Assembly (NCBI RefSeq): GCF_004365705.1
Contig: NZ_SOBN01000002.1
Coordinates: 62,001 to 126,000, forward strand
Length of the DNA stretch: 64,000 nt
Reading direction: 5' to 3'
Origin: Streptomyces sp. 846.5
GTDB taxonomy: Bacteria > Actinomycetota > Actinomycetes > Streptomycetales > Streptomycetaceae
Part shown: positions 37,150-46,886 of the stretch, in pieces
Layout: each line of letters opens with the position of its first letter
Numbering within the stretch: the first letter of the stretch is position 1
The notes under the pieces: model-generated
What the model was told of the DNA's origin: nothing
Seen by the model: the letters and a program-made list of their open reading frames with translations, nothing else
Database searches by the model: none
Program-made: the position numbers and the translations under genes

Positions 37150-37250
37150 GTCGACCTTCACGCGGTGCCGCAGAGCGCCGGGCTCACGCTGCGCGGTGGT
37201 GCTCGCGGTCTCGCTGCTGCCGAACGCCCCCACCGGCCCCCGAGCAGCGG
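37150..37250 (-). pseudogene. Relaxase debris with internal deletion
   Basis: Two short pieces match separate parts of the relaxase at 2.6-5.2 kb: one resembles 2780-2840 (TAQREPGALRHRVKVDAE), the other 4373-4410 (GAFGSS). They are joined directly, so about 1.6 kb is deleted. It shows that a second related element once lay here. Confidence 0.6.
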
Positions 37251-37374
37251 GTACTCCCAGCGGCCGCGGGTGATCACGGAGGGAGAGCCCTGCGGACGCG
37301 TCCGCCCGGAGGGAGAACCGCTGCGCCGCGCAGAGACGAAGGACAGCAGCACTCCGAATTTGATAAGGCAGGTT

Positions 37375-37391
37375 GATAAGGTACCTTGATT
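37375..37391. promoter_or_regulatory. Putative MarR operator
   Basis: The palindrome AAGGTACCTT (37378-37387) extends to TGATAAGGTACCTTGATTA and ends three bases before the marR start. TTGATAAGG is repeated 13 bp upstream. Autoregulation of the marR-MFS unit is likely. Confidence 0.55.
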
Positions 37392-37393
37392 AT

Positions 37394-37831
37394 ATGAGTG
37401 ACGAGCTGAACATCGGCGAGATCGCCACCGCTCTGCTGACCAGCGTCGGCGCGCTGCTGAGGCGTGTGCGTCAGGTGCGGGCCGAGGGCGAGCTCACGAT
37501 GCCCGAGCGCGTTGCCCTGTCCCATCTGGACAGCACCGGCCCGACGACGTCCGCGGAGCTGGCCCGGCAGGAGCAGATCACCGCGCAGGCGATGGGGGCC
37601 ACACTCGGCGGCCTCCAAGCGCGCGGACTGGTCGAGCGCGGCGCCGATCCGCGGGACGGCAGGCGTGTACTGCTGGCGCTGACCGACACGGGTCGCCAAG
37701 CGCTGGCGGACAAGCGCAGCGCCCGCACCGAGCAGGTCGCGCAGGCGCTCGCGGACGGCTTCACGCCGCAGGAGCTGGAACAGCTCGCCGCGGCCGCGCC
37801 ACTGCTCGATCGGCTGGCACAAAGGATCTGA
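37394..37831 (+). CDS. MarR family transcriptional regulator
   Basis: A 145-residue protein, ATG 37394 (MSDELNIGEIATALLTSVGA). The winged helix is TTSAELARQEQITAQAMGATLGGL with wing RGADPRDGRRVLLALTDTGR. It is followed 88 bp later by an MFS exporter, the standard arrangement for a drug-responsive repressor. The palindrome at its start supports autoregulation. Confidence 0.9.
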   Translation: MSDELNIGEIATALLTSVGALLRRVRQVRAEGELTMPERVALSHLDSTGPTTSAELARQEQITAQAMGATLGGLQARGLVERGADPRDGRRVLLALTDTGRQALADKRSARTEQVAQALADGFTPQELEQLAAAAPLLDRLAQRI

Positions 37832-37919
37832 TCCCGACCGAATGGGAAGCGGGCGGCCCGCCGCGCCCTTCCCGGGCCGGCATCCAGCCCCAGCACGCGA
37901 AGGAGAGGCAGGGGCCACC

Positions 37920-39377
37920 ATGGCCAAGGCAACCGCAGAGGATCGCATCGATCCGAAAGTCATGAAGATCGCCGTCGCGCTCATTGTGGGCTCGTTGGCC
38001 GTGGTCTTCGACACCACGATCGTCAGCGTCGCGCTGCAGACCCTCTCGCAGCAGCTGCACGTGCCGATCTCCACGGTCCAGTGGGTGAGCACCGGATACC
38101 TGCTGGCACTCGGCGTGTCCATCCCGCTGGCGGGCTGGGCCCAGTCCCGCTTCGGCGGCAAGCGGGTGTGGATGTTCGCCCTGGCCGTGTTCCTGGTCGG
38201 CTCGGTCCTGTGCAGTCTGGCCTGGAACGCCGGGAGCCTCATCGTCTTCCGGATCATCGAGGGGCTCGGCGGGGGACTCATGCTCCCTCTGTTCTCAACG
38301 CTGATCATGCAGGCCGCAGCGGGCAAGGCTCTGGGGCGCACGATGTCGATCGTCACCCTGCCGTTCGTGGTAGGGCCGATCGCGGGCCCGGTGATCGGCG
38401 GCGCCCTGTTGAACTGGCTCGACTGGCGGTGGCTGTTCTGGGTGAATGTCCCCTTCTGCGCGGTCGGATTCGTCCTCGCCCGGCGGATGCTGGACCCGGA
38501 CACCACCGACGCGCGACCACGCTTCGACACCCTCGGCTGGCTGCTGCTCTCACCCAGCCTGGTCGCGTTCCTGTTCGGACTGGCCAACTCATCGAAGGGC
38601 GGCGGCTTCGGCCGAACAGACTCGTTCGCCCCAGTGCTGGCCGGCGCCCTCCTCCTGCTGGTCTTCGCCCTGCATTCGACCCGTCGTTCCGGCGACGCCC
38701 TGGTCGACGTCCGGCTGCTTGCACACCGCCCGCTCGCCTCGGCGTCCGCGTCAATGTTCCTGTCCGGCGCCGCACTCTACGGCAGCATGGCGCTGCTGCC
38801 GCTGTACTGGCAGCAGGTACGCGGAGCCGACGCACTTCAAGCAGGCCTGCTGGTCGCACCACTGGGCCTCGGCGCGCTCCTGAGCCGCCCGCTGGCCGGC
38901 GGACTCAGCGACAAGTTCGGGGCCAGATGGGTCGCCTGCACCGGATTCGCCATCGTGGGACTGTCCACCGTGCCCTTCGCCCTGGCCACGACCACGACGA
39001 ACAAGTGGCTCCTGATGGCGGTGCTGGTGGTCCGCGGCTTCGGCCTCGCCGCCGTATCCATCCCCCTGCAAGCCGCCGCGTTCGTCGGCCTGCGGCGCGA
39101 CCAGATACCGCACGCCGGCATCATCACCCGCATCACCCAGCAGATCGGCGGGTCCTTCGGTGTCGCATTGCTCGCCGTCATCCTCGACATCGCCCTGCGC
39201 CACCACATGGGATCAGCGACTCAGGCCGCCCGCGCCTTCGACCAGGCGTTCTGGTGGGCAGCCGGCTTCACCGCCCTCGCACTCGTCCTGAGCCTGCTGC
39301 TGCCAGGCCGCATCCCGACGGAAGCTCCCAAGAAGCCGGAAACCACCAAACCGCCCTCAGACAGACTGACGGCCTGA
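37920..39377 (+). CDS. DHA2-type MFS multidrug transporter
   Basis: A 485-residue protein starting at ATG 37920 behind AGGAGAGGCAGGGG, with 14 predicted helices. Motif D1-like FDTTIVSVALQTL, motif A-like GWAQSRFGGKRVWM and motif C-like LPFVVGPIAGPVIGGAL are visible. It belongs to the proton-driven drug exporters of the EmrB/QacA group and is probably repressed by the MarR protein upstream. The substrate is unknown. Confidence 0.9.
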   Translation: MAKATAEDRIDPKVMKIAVALIVGSLAVVFDTTIVSVALQTLSQQLHVPISTVQWVSTGYLLALGVSIPLAGWAQSRFGGKRVWMFALAVFLVGSVLCSLAWNAGSLIVFRIIEGLGGGLMLPLFSTLIMQAAAGKALGRTMSIVTLPFVVGPIAGPVIGGALLNWLDWRWLFWVNVPFCAVGFVLARRMLDPDTTDARPRFDTLGWLLLSPSLVAFLFGLANSSKGGGFGRTDSFAPVLAGALLLLVFALHSTRRSGDALVDVRLLAHRPLASASASMFLSGAALYGSMALLPLYWQQVRGADALQAGLLVAPLGLGALLSRPLAGGLSDKFGARWVACTGFAIVGLSTVPFALATTTTNKWLLMAVLVVRGFGLAAVSIPLQAAAFVGLRRDQIPHAGIITRITQQIGGSFGVALLAVILDIALRHHMGSATQAARAFDQAFWWAAGFTALALVLSLLLPGRIPTEAPKKPETTKPPSDRLTA

Positions 39378-39531
39378 TGAGGGACATCCGCCGCCCACGC
39401 CACACAAGCCGACCCCACCACCGGCACAGGCCCGGGCACCGGGACACACGCCACCGCACCGAACCGCATCTTCCCCGACGCGGCGAAACCGCAACCCCCC
39501 GATGAACCCTCGACACGCTGGGAGCACCACC

Positions 39532-40104
39532 ATGCCCATCCTCGGCCGACTTCTGAAGAACCGCAGGTCAGGCGAGACCCACGCCGCGTGGAATCGCCCC
39601 AACCTCCACGGACCCGAACTACTGGACCTCAGCAGCCGCAGCTTCGACCGCCACGGCACGATCCCGCCAGAGCACCACGCCAAGAACGCAGGCGGCCAGA
39701 ACATCTCCCCCCACCTGGCCTGGAACCCACCACCGACCGGCACCGCCCAACTCCTGCTGGTCGTCGAGGACACCGACGTCCCCACCCCCAAGCCCGCAGT
39801 CCACTGCGTAGTCCTCATCGACCCCGGCGTACGCTCCCTCGCCCCCGGCACCCTCGCCGCGAAAGAGCCCGCCCCCGGCGTCACGATACTGCGCTCCGTC
39901 ATCGGACGCGGATACCAAGGACCCGCACCCATCAAGGGCCACGGCCCCCACCACTACACCTTCCAGCTCTTCGCCCTCGCCACCCCCCTGGGCGTCACCC
40001 CGGGCAAGACCCCACCGGACAGGGCAAGGCCCAGCGCCCTCCTGTCCTCCATCACCGCGCCGGTCCTCGCCCGCGGCCGACTCATCGGCACCGTGGAACG
40101 CTGA
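39532..40104 (+). CDS. YbhB/YbcL family Raf kinase inhibitor-like protein (PEBP)
   Basis: The 190-residue protein starts at ATG 39532 behind GGGAGCACCACC. It has the PEBP fold markers: NISPHLAWNPPP, LLLVVEDTDVPTPKPAVHCV (ligand-binding DPD-like and H positions) and GPAPIKGHGPHHYTFQLFAL. Bacterial members bind small anionic ligands but their role is not established. It follows the MFS gene by 155 bp and may be cotranscribed. Confidence 0.85.
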   Translation: MPILGRLLKNRRSGETHAAWNRPNLHGPELLDLSSRSFDRHGTIPPEHHAKNAGGQNISPHLAWNPPPTGTAQLLLVVEDTDVPTPKPAVHCVVLIDPGVRSLAPGTLAAKEPAPGVTILRSVIGRGYQGPAPIKGHGPHHYTFQLFALATPLGVTPGKTPPDRARPSALLSSITAPVLARGRLIGTVER

Positions 40105-40614
40105 CCCGCACCACCAGCATGCGCGCGCCAACGTAAGGAAGGCGCGATGGAGTACTCACCAAGCTCCTCCTATCCTGGAGGAAGACGAATTGAACAGACC
40201 GGATACCTCGATCGGACTCGGTCATCGACCGGCCTCCAGCCGACAAAGGGCGGCGCCAGCGCGCAGGTCCCGCAAATCCGAGATGAGGCGAAACCACGCG
40301 CCCGGAGAATCGACGTGCAGCAGGACGATCGAGGCGATCGAGCAGCCGGTCAGGCAAGCCCGAGCAGCCCGGACGATCTTCCCGGCTGCCGCAGCAGGGC
40401 ATCCGCCGGCTTCAGCCGCAGGCACCAGCCGCGGTGAGAAAACCAAGACGACGGCCAGTCAGTGCCATCACCGACCCGCCGTTAAGGCCTTCAGCCTCGA
40501 TCCACCGACCGGTGACCGTGAGAGGCTGACCCAACGAAGAAGACGTGCCCTGTGACCTGCCAGTATGGGAGTTCTCTACGCTTCCAGCTCGCGGTAAGAC
40601 AAGGCACGTCCTAA
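40105..40614. other. Stretch without a recognisable gene, ahead of the IS1380 transposase
   Basis: It includes an open plus frame (40147-40437) of antisense-like composition. The left end of the IS1380 element probably lies in 40520-40600 but a matched IR pair could not be fixed. Confidence 0.4.
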
Positions 40615-42003
40615 ATGAAATCTTCCCACACCGCCGCAGCGACCTTCGCGGCGTTCGATGACCCGAATCTCCTGGCGTTCGGTGGCCTGGCTGCGGCGGT
40701 GCGGTTGGCCGAGCGGTGCGGCCTGCCCGCGCTGGCCCGGGAGAAGGTGCAGCTCAAGGATGCCGCGAACGGCGCCGGGGCAGCCGTCGGCGCGAAGGTG
40801 ATGTCGCTCGTGGCGGGAATGCTCGCCGGGGCGGACAGCATCGACGACACCGACGTCCTGCGACACGGTGCCATGGCCCGGGCCTTCGCCGGGATCCGCG
40901 CGCCGTCCACACTTGGCACTTTCCTGCGCGCGTTCACCTGGGGCCATGTGCGCCAACTGGAGTCCGCAGCACGGGCGTTCACCTGCAACCTGGCCCGGCA
41001 CTGCAACCTGCTCGCGGGCGGCGACCAAGTGGTGTACCTGGACATCGACTCGAAGGTCAAGCAGGTCTACGGGGCCGGCAAGCAGGGCGCGGAATACGGC
41101 TACACCAAGGTCCGCGGCCTGCACTTCCAGATCGTCACCGCCTCCACCCCGCTAGCCGCGCCGGTCATCGTGGCCACCCGCCTGCGCAAAGGCTCGGCCG
41201 GCTCCGCCAAGGGCGCCGCCTCCCTGATCGCCGAAGCCATCAGGACGGTGCGGGCGACGGGCGCGATCGGCATGATCGTGGTCCGTGCCGACTCCGCGTT
41301 CTTCTCCCACAAGGTCGTAGACGTCTGCCGCCGCAACAAGGTCCGGTTCTCGCTCGCCGTCGCGCAGCGCAAAAAGGTCCGCGAACTGATCGCGACGATC
41401 CCCGAGACCGCGTGGACGGCGATCAAGTACCCGAAGGCGATCTGGGACCGGGACGAGGAACGCTGGGTCTCGGACGCGGAGGTCGCCGAGATCCAGTACA
41501 CCGCGTTCACCGGCAAGGCCAAGCGCTACCGGGCCACCGCCCGACTTCTGGTGCGGCGGGTCAAGCGCCTGAACGAGGCCGGAATCCCGGACGGGCAGGG
41601 CGAGTTGTTCACCGTCTGGCGGTTCCACGCGGTGTTCACCGACTCGCCGTTGCCGCTGGTCGAGGCCGAGGCGGACCATCGTCGGCACGCCATTGTGGAA
41701 CAGGTTTTTGCCGATCTTGAGGACTCGGCGCTGGGGCATCTGCCCTCGGGGAAGTTCACCGCGAACGCCGCGTGGCTGACCCTGGCCGCCGTCGCCCACA
41801 ACCTGACTCGAGCCCTGGGCACCCTGGCCTCCGGCTTCCACGCCAGAGCCCGCACCGGCACGATCCGCCGCCAACTCATCAACGTCCCGGCGCGGTTGGC
41901 CACCGGAGGCCGGACCCTGACCTGGCACATTCCCGAGCACTGGCGCTGGCGGGAGGCGTTCGCCGATCTGTGGACAGCCGTCGGCCACCGACTGCGAACC
42001 TGA
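40615..42003 (+). CDS. IS1380 family transposase
   Basis: A full-length 462-residue transposase from ATG 40615. DDE features: VVYLDIDSKVKQVYG (first Asp), IVVRADSAFFSHKVVD (second Asp) and ADHRRHAIVEQVFADLEDSA (Glu within the YREK-like region of the IS4/IS1380 clan). The frame is intact, so the element may be active or recently so. Element ends are estimated at about 40.52 and 42.16 kb, with only weak matching (CTGACCC against CTGAACC). Confidence 0.88.
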   Translation: MKSSHTAAATFAAFDDPNLLAFGGLAAAVRLAERCGLPALAREKVQLKDAANGAGAAVGAKVMSLVAGMLAGADSIDDTDVLRHGAMARAFAGIRAPSTLGTFLRAFTWGHVRQLESAARAFTCNLARHCNLLAGGDQVVYLDIDSKVKQVYGAGKQGAEYGYTKVRGLHFQIVTASTPLAAPVIVATRLRKGSAGSAKGAASLIAEAIRTVRATGAIGMIVVRADSAFFSHKVVDVCRRNKVRFSLAVAQRKKVRELIATIPETAWTAIKYPKAIWDRDEERWVSDAEVAEIQYTAFTGKAKRYRATARLLVRRVKRLNEAGIPDGQGELFTVWRFHAVFTDSPLPLVEAEADHRRHAIVEQVFADLEDSALGHLPSGKFTANAAWLTLAAVAHNLTRALGTLASGFHARARTGTIRRQLINVPARLATGGRTLTWHIPEHWRWREAFADLWTAVGHRLRT

Positions 42004-42257
42004 CCGACGAGCCCACCCGACCACCCACGACCAAGGACCACGGAGACCCCGCCACCGGGACGGCCACCCGGCAATCACCCATGCCCACCAGCAAGAGGAC
42101 CGCCGAATCCGCTCCGAAAATCACAGAGCCGCACTCACCGAATACGGCTCTGTGGATCCAGGTTCAGTCGTCAACCCGCGCACATGACCCCATCGTTCCG
42201 GGACGCGTGCACGGGTTCCTTCCGCCCGGCGCCCAGGATTCCTGGAACCTGTGCGTC

Positions 42258-42318
42258 TCCGCGTGCGGGACCCCCGAGCGGCCGGCGCCGCAGGCGATGT
42301 TGCCGACGTCCCGGAAGC
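42258..42318 (-). pseudogene. Replication-relaxation gene debris
   Basis: About 55 bp closely match 615-670 inside the replication-relaxation gene at the window start (shared GCGATGTT and GACGTCCCGG). It lies next to an unrelated acetyltransferase remnant, so it is a broken copy from another element. Confidence 0.55.
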
Positions 42319-42535
42319 CAACCTCACCCCCGAAGCACTCCACCAGCAACTGACCGCACATGCCCGACACCCCGGCTTCACCCTGATCACCGCCTACGAC
42401 GCCGGCGTGCTGGTCGGGCTTCGGCTACGCCTTCCCCTGCGCCCCCGCCTACTGGTTCGGCCCCGAGGTGCTGCCGCAGATCCCCGAACCGGCCCGCACC
42501 ACGTGCTGGCACCGGGCGGCATCGCGGTGGACGAC
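42319..42535 (+). pseudogene. GNAT acetyltransferase fragment, frameshifted
   Basis: NLTPEALHQQLTAHARHPGF and TLITAYDAGVLVG read in one frame. After an extra base near 42420, FGYAFPCAPAYWFGPEVLPQ follows in the next. This is the first half of a GNAT domain; the acetyl-CoA-binding motif is missing. Confidence 0.55.
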
Positions 42536-42820
42536 CAACCCATGCTCAGGGCCGGTGTTCTTCACAGGGCACCGGCCCTGACTGCCTTTCGAGGGCTCCG
42601 TGGGAGAAAGCTGGGAGAAATTCTGAAGTTCTCTCCTGCGAACTCCCTGCTGACGGACCTCAGCAGGGCGTCGAGAACAGCCACGGGTGACCAGGGCGAC
42701 ATCGTGGTCCCCAAAGGTCCCTGTCCCCCTCCGGGGCGATGTCCAATCCGCCTCCGAGGTGATGCCCGGTCCGCCCCTGAGCGGACGTCAGGTGCTCGCT
42801 CGAGATTTAGCGTCGCTGCC

Positions 42821-43993
42821 ATGACCAGCATCCGTCGCACTGCCGTAGCCGCCGCGCTCGCACTCGTCCTGCCGCTGCCGATCGCCGCAGCGGGCACGGC
42901 GTTCGCCGCCCCTCCACCCGCTATCGCCACCGCGACCTCGAACGCGTTCGCCCAAGCGGAACTCCCCCGCCCGACCGGCCCGCACGCGGTCGGCCGCAAC
43001 ACGCTGCAACTGGTCGACGAGCGCCGCCAGGACCCCTGGGTGCCGGCCGCAGGCCCACGTCGGCTGATGGTGTCGGTGTACTACCCGGCCCGCCCCGGGA
43101 CTGGAGGGCCGGCCGCCTACATGAGCACTGAGGAGGCCCGGCTGCTGCTGCAGGAGAAGGCCCCGGGCTCCGGCATCCCGCCCCAGGCGCTCAGCGCCAC
43201 CCGCACCTGGGCTCACCAGGACGCGCGCCCGGAGGACGGGAGGTTCCCGCTGGTCGTGCTCTCGCCCGGCTTCACGCTGCCGCGTGCCCTGTTCACCAGC
43301 ATTGCCGAGGATCTGGCCAGCCGCGGGTACGTGGTCGCGCTCGTCGACCACACCTACGAGTCCCCCGGCGTGACCTTCCCCGACGGACGGACGCTCACCT
43401 GCACCATCTGCGACCAGCCCCCGGCGGCCGGAATCGAGGCCGTCGCCCGCAGCCGGGCCGAGGACCTCACATTCGTGATCGACGAGTTGACCGGGCCTCA
43501 CCCCGCCTGGCGGTACGCGCGGGTGATCGACAGGGAGCGGATCGGCATGGCCGGGCACTCGATCAGCGGCGACGCCACCGCCATGGCCATGGCCGCCGAC
43601 CACCGGGTACGGGCCGGGGTGGACATGGACGGCAGCTTCCAGGAGGCGGACCCGGCAACCGGCCTCCACGGCCGCCCCTTCCTGCTGTTCGGCGCCGAGC
43701 ACGAGAGTCCAGGTATGGACCCGTCCTGGACGAAAGCCTGGGCAAACCTGGACGGCTGGAAGCGCTGGCTGACGATCGCCGGTTCCGACCACACCAGCTT
43801 CAGTGACCTGAACCTCCTCGCCGCACAGGCCGGCAGGCCCGCCCCCAGCGGGGCGATCCCCCCGCTGCGCGCACTGGAGCTCACCCGCAGCTACCTCGGA
43901 GCCTTCTTCGACCAGCAGCTGAAGGGCCGCCCACAGGCGCTGCTCGACGGCCCGTCAGCGGCCGACCCGGAGGTCACCTTCCAGCACCCCTGA
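42821..43993 (+). CDS. Secreted alpha/beta hydrolase (PAF-acetylhydrolase-like)
   Basis: The 390-residue precursor has a signal peptide (to about GTAFA) and an alpha/beta fold: LVVLSPGFTLPRALFTSIAE (oxyanion strand), nucleophile elbow GMAGHSISGDAT (Ser about residue 248), acid region MDMDGSFQEADP, and histidine in TIAGSDHTSFSD. This layout matches extracellular lipases of the platelet-activating-factor acetylhydrolase isoform II group. The natural substrate is unknown. It stands alone, convergent with the two-component operon. Confidence 0.85.
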   Translation: MTSIRRTAVAAALALVLPLPIAAAGTAFAAPPPAIATATSNAFAQAELPRPTGPHAVGRNTLQLVDERRQDPWVPAAGPRRLMVSVYYPARPGTGGPAAYMSTEEARLLLQEKAPGSGIPPQALSATRTWAHQDARPEDGRFPLVVLSPGFTLPRALFTSIAEDLASRGYVVALVDHTYESPGVTFPDGRTLTCTICDQPPAAGIEAVARSRAEDLTFVIDELTGPHPAWRYARVIDRERIGMAGHSISGDATAMAMAADHRVRAGVDMDGSFQEADPATGLHGRPFLLFGAEHESPGMDPSWTKAWANLDGWKRWLTIAGSDHTSFSDLNLLAAQAGRPAPSGAIPPLRALELTRSYLGAFFDQQLKGRPQALLDGPSAADPEVTFQHP

Positions 43994-44010
43994 CCCCACC
44001 TGAGCACTTT

Positions 44011-44667
44011 TCAGGTCGGCGACACCAACCCTGCTTCGTAAGCGGCGATGACCAGTTGGACGCGGTCGCGGGCGTCCAACTTGGTCAGCAGGCGCGCCAC
44101 ATGGGTTTTGGCGGTGGCGGGGCCGATGAAAAGGTGAGCGGCGATCTCGCTGTTCGACAGGCCGCGCCCGACCAGCGTCAGCACCTCTCGCTCCCGTCCG
44201 GTGATGCCGTCGAGCCGCCGTTTCGGCAGGGAGCGTCGGGGCCGCTCGGCGAATTCCTCGATGAGGCGGCGGGTGACGCTCGGCGCGATCAGGGCGTCAC
44301 CGGCGGCCACCACACGGATCGCCGCGATGATGTCCACCAGCGCCATGTCCTTGACCAGGAACCCGCTCGCACCGGCCCGCAGCGAGGCATACACGCTGTC
44401 GTCGTCGTCGAACGTGGTGAGCATCAGTACCCGCGGCGGCGCGGAGCCCGCCGTGATCACCCGGGTGGCCTCGATGCCGTCCGTGCCGGGCATCCGGATG
44501 TCCATCAGCACGACATCGGGTCGGGCCTCGCCGGCCAGCCGGACGGCCTCGGCACCCGTGCCCGCCTCGCCCACGATCTCGAGATCGGGGAGGTCGGCGA
44601 CCACCATCTTCAGCCCGGCGCGCACCAGCTCCTGGTCGTCGGCGAGCACGATACGGATCGTTGTCAT
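44011..44667 (-). CDS. NarL/LuxR-type response regulator
   Basis: 218 residues. Receiver domain with acidic pair ADDQE, phospho-acceptor VVLMDIRMPG (about residue 54), Thr in MLTTFDD and Lys in FLVKDMAL. C-terminal HTH_LuxR: LTGREREVLTLVGRGLSNSE (here with ITGREREV) and TAKTHVARLLTKL. Its start overlaps the histidine kinase stop by four bases (ATGA). Targets are unknown. Confidence 0.93.
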   Translation of the reverse strand: MTTIRIVLADDQELVRAGLKMVVADLPDLEIVGEAGTGAEAVRLAGEARPDVVLMDIRMPGTDGIEATRVITAGSAPPRVLMLTTFDDDDSVYASLRAGASGFLVKDMALVDIIAAIRVVAAGDALIAPSVTRRLIEEFAERPRRSLPKRRLDGITGREREVLTLVGRGLSNSEIAAHLFIGPATAKTHVARLLTKLDARDRVQLVIAAYEAGLVSPT

Positions 44668-45827
44668 CCCGGCAGCCTCACCGCGACCCGGAACCCGCCT
44701 TCGGGCCTGGACCCAGCACTGAACCGGCCGTTCAGCAGGGCGACCCGTTCGCGCATCCCGGGGAGCCCGTAACCGGCCCCCGCCGCCGTCCCGGTGTGTA
44801 CCGGGCCGCGCCCGTCGTCGACGACCTCGATGGCCAGTTCCTCGTCCCGGTACTCCACGGACACCCGGCAGTGGTCGGTGCCGGAGTGGCGCACCGCGTT
44901 GGCGACCGACTCCTGGATGATCCGGAAGGCTGCCACGTCGACCTCGGGGGGCAGCGGACGCCGCTGCCCCCGCCAGCGCACCTCGACCCGGACTCCGGCG
45001 TCCGCCGTCGTCTCGGCCAGCCGGTCGAGAGCCTCCATGCCTGCGCGGCCAGGGGCGGGGTCAGGCGAAGCCTTGTCGGCCTGACGCAGCGAGCCGAGCA
45101 TGCTCCGCAAGCCGGCCAGCGTCTCACGGCTGGTGCTCTCGATGGCGCCCAGCGCCTTGCGCGCGTTCTCGGGTTGGGTGTCGATGACCAGGCTCGCCGA
45201 GCCGGCCTGGATCGCGATGACGCCGATGCTGTGGGCGACCATGTCGTGCACTTCACGGGCGATCCGCAACCGTTCGGACGTCACCGCGTGGGCGCGCAAA
45301 GCCTCGCCGTACTGGCGCTGTTGGCGGACCGAGTTGCCGATCAGCCAGAAGACGAGGACCGACATGGCGAGTCCCGACAGCATGCTCGCGAAGTCACTGA
45401 GCTTCTCCCGGCCGTGGTCCACCGCCACCCACTGGAGGGCCCATGCGGCCAGCTCGACGACGGCTGCTGCGGCGGTGGTACGGCGGGGACGGTTCGTCGC
45501 GAGGTAGCAGACGAGTCCGTCCAACGCCAGGAAGAACGGCCAGGTCTTCCCCCAGAGCAAGTCGGCTGCTGTCGTTTCGGCCAGGAGCACCCCGAACACC
45601 GCCAGCGGCCACCGGCGGGCCCAGCCGATCGCCAGCGCCAGGACGGCCGCCACGGCCGCCCGGAGCACGAGCAGCAGGAATGCGGAGTGGTGATCATCCG
45701 TCAGTCGATAGGTCGTCGTACTGAACAGCACCATCGCGAACAGCCCTGCAACACACCACGTCAGCCCCGTCCACACGCCCGACGGCAGCCTTCTCAACCA
45801 CGGAGGACGCGGCATCCCTTGATCCAC
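44664..45827 (-). CDS. Sensor histidine kinase (DesK/NarX type)
   Basis: 387 residues with about five N-terminal membrane helices and no large extracellular domain. HisKA_3 is ERLRIAREVHDMVAHSIGVI with the phosphorylated His about residue 200; the ATPase has RIIQESVANAVRHSG and ELAIEVVDDGRGP, GYGLPGMRERV. It pairs with the response regulator downstream. Kinases of this shape often sense membrane or envelope stress. A 32-bp palindrome lies 34 bp in front of its start. Confidence 0.92.
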   Translation of the reverse strand: MDQGMPRPPWLRRLPSGVWTGLTWCVAGLFAMVLFSTTTYRLTDDHHSAFLLLVLRAAVAAVLALAIGWARRWPLAVFGVLLAETTAADLLWGKTWPFFLALDGLVCYLATNRPRRTTAAAAVVELAAWALQWVAVDHGREKLSDFASMLSGLAMSVLVFWLIGNSVRQQRQYGEALRAHAVTSERLRIAREVHDMVAHSIGVIAIQAGSASLVIDTQPENARKALGAIESTSRETLAGLRSMLGSLRQADKASPDPAPGRAGMEALDRLAETTADAGVRVEVRWRGQRRPLPPEVDVAAFRIIQESVANAVRHSGTDHCRVSVEYRDEELAIEVVDDGRGPVHTGTAAGAGYGLPGMRERVALLNGRFSAGSRPEGGFRVAVRLPG

Positions 45828-45860
45828 TCGCCGATCCTAGCCACCCCTCCACCGCCGGAC

Positions 45861-45892
45861 GTCCCCCTGTGGGCGTACGCCCACAGGGGGAC
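45861..45892. promoter_or_regulatory. Perfect 32-bp palindrome upstream of the two-component operon
   Basis: Both 16-base halves match exactly (GTCCCCCTGTGGGCGT and its complement) with no spacer. It sits 34 bp upstream of the kinase start, where an operator or start-site hairpin would lie. A terminator is less likely because no gene reads into it. Confidence 0.6.
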
Positions 45893-46002
45893 CAGCTCGT
45901 CCCGGGGTCCGCCAGGGGCCGGCACGTTCGTGCCCCAGACGCAGGCAGAAGCCTCGCTCGCCGAGCACTGACCGCTCCGCCAGGACCTGCGACGCCGGGC
46001 GC

Positions 46003-46456
46003 CAACGTGGTCCACCAGTGCGGCCCCGACAACGTGGCCGGGCTGCGGGACGCCACCGCGGCGCTGCCGGCCGACCTGGCCGCGCGCTACCTGCTGACCG
46101 GGTACGTCGGCCCGGAGCTGCCCGACGTGCTGGCACTGGCCGACGTGGTGCTCTCACGCAGCGGCGCCGGCACGATCGCCGAACTCACCGCCCTGGGCAA
46201 GGCTGCGGTGCTGGTGCCGTTGGCGAGTTCGGCCGGTGGCGAGCAGGCCCACAATGCCCGGCACCTGCACGACGTCGGCGCGGCCGCCGCCCTGCTGGGG
46301 GAGGCGACCGCGCCGGTGCTGCGCCAGGCCCTGGAGCCGCTGCTCGCCGACCCGCAGCAGCGCTGGGCGATGGCGGAGCGGGCCCGCTCCCTGGGACGGC
46401 CGGACGCCGCCGAGCGGCTGGTCGACCTGCTGCTGGAGGTTGCCGCCGGGCACTGA
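46003..46456 (+). pseudogene. MurG-like glycosyltransferase, C-terminal fragment
   Basis: The frame reads VVHQCGPDN, GYVGPELPDVLALADVVLSR and SGAGTIAELTALGKAAVLVP, the UDP-sugar-binding half of MurG-type transferases, ending at TGA 46456. There is no N-terminal acceptor domain and no start, so it is a 5'-deleted copy. Confidence 0.7.
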
Positions 46457-46491
46457 CCCGCAGTCAGGTACCCGTGGTCAGGTGCCGGTCG

Positions 46492-46735
46492 TCAGGTGCC
46501 GGTCGTCAGGGCCCGGGTCCAGTCGCCGCGCTCGCCGAGGAGACGGGCGTCGCGGCGGTAGTGGGTGACGGCCTGGGCCTCGTCCTGGGCACGGGGTGTG
46601 ATCTGGTCCAGGCGCGGCAGGGTCTCGGTGATCAGGATCCGGCCGTGGGCCATGGTGCGGTGCCACACGTCGCGGACCTCGTCGATGTCGGGCCAGAGCG
46701 AGAACCGGGCCTGGGCGACCCTTATGGGCAGCTCA
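46492..46735 (-). pseudogene. C-terminal fragment of an unrecognised protein
   Basis: The frame reads RVAQARFSLWPDIDEVRDVW, HRTMAHGRILITETLPRLDQ and ends RALTTGT at 46492. It looks like genuine coding sequence but the 5' part is cut off near 46735. Function unknown. A 14-bp repeat (CGTCAGGTGCCGGT) overlaps its end. Confidence 0.4.
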
Positions 46736-46886
46736 GTGGGGCTTTGCAGAGTCTGATCTGCCCTTTTGCGTGGTGGACATGTCTGCCACGGAGGGCGCTG
46801 GCGGAGGTGTCGTCGTAGCTTCCCACGTAGAACAGCGATTCCGTTGATCTTGGCCGGTGACGGGTCGAGGTTCTGACGATGCCGCG

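Noticed and set aside
45861..45892. Rho-independent terminator
   Set aside because: No gene is transcribed into it from either side and there is no T-run; an operator is more likely.
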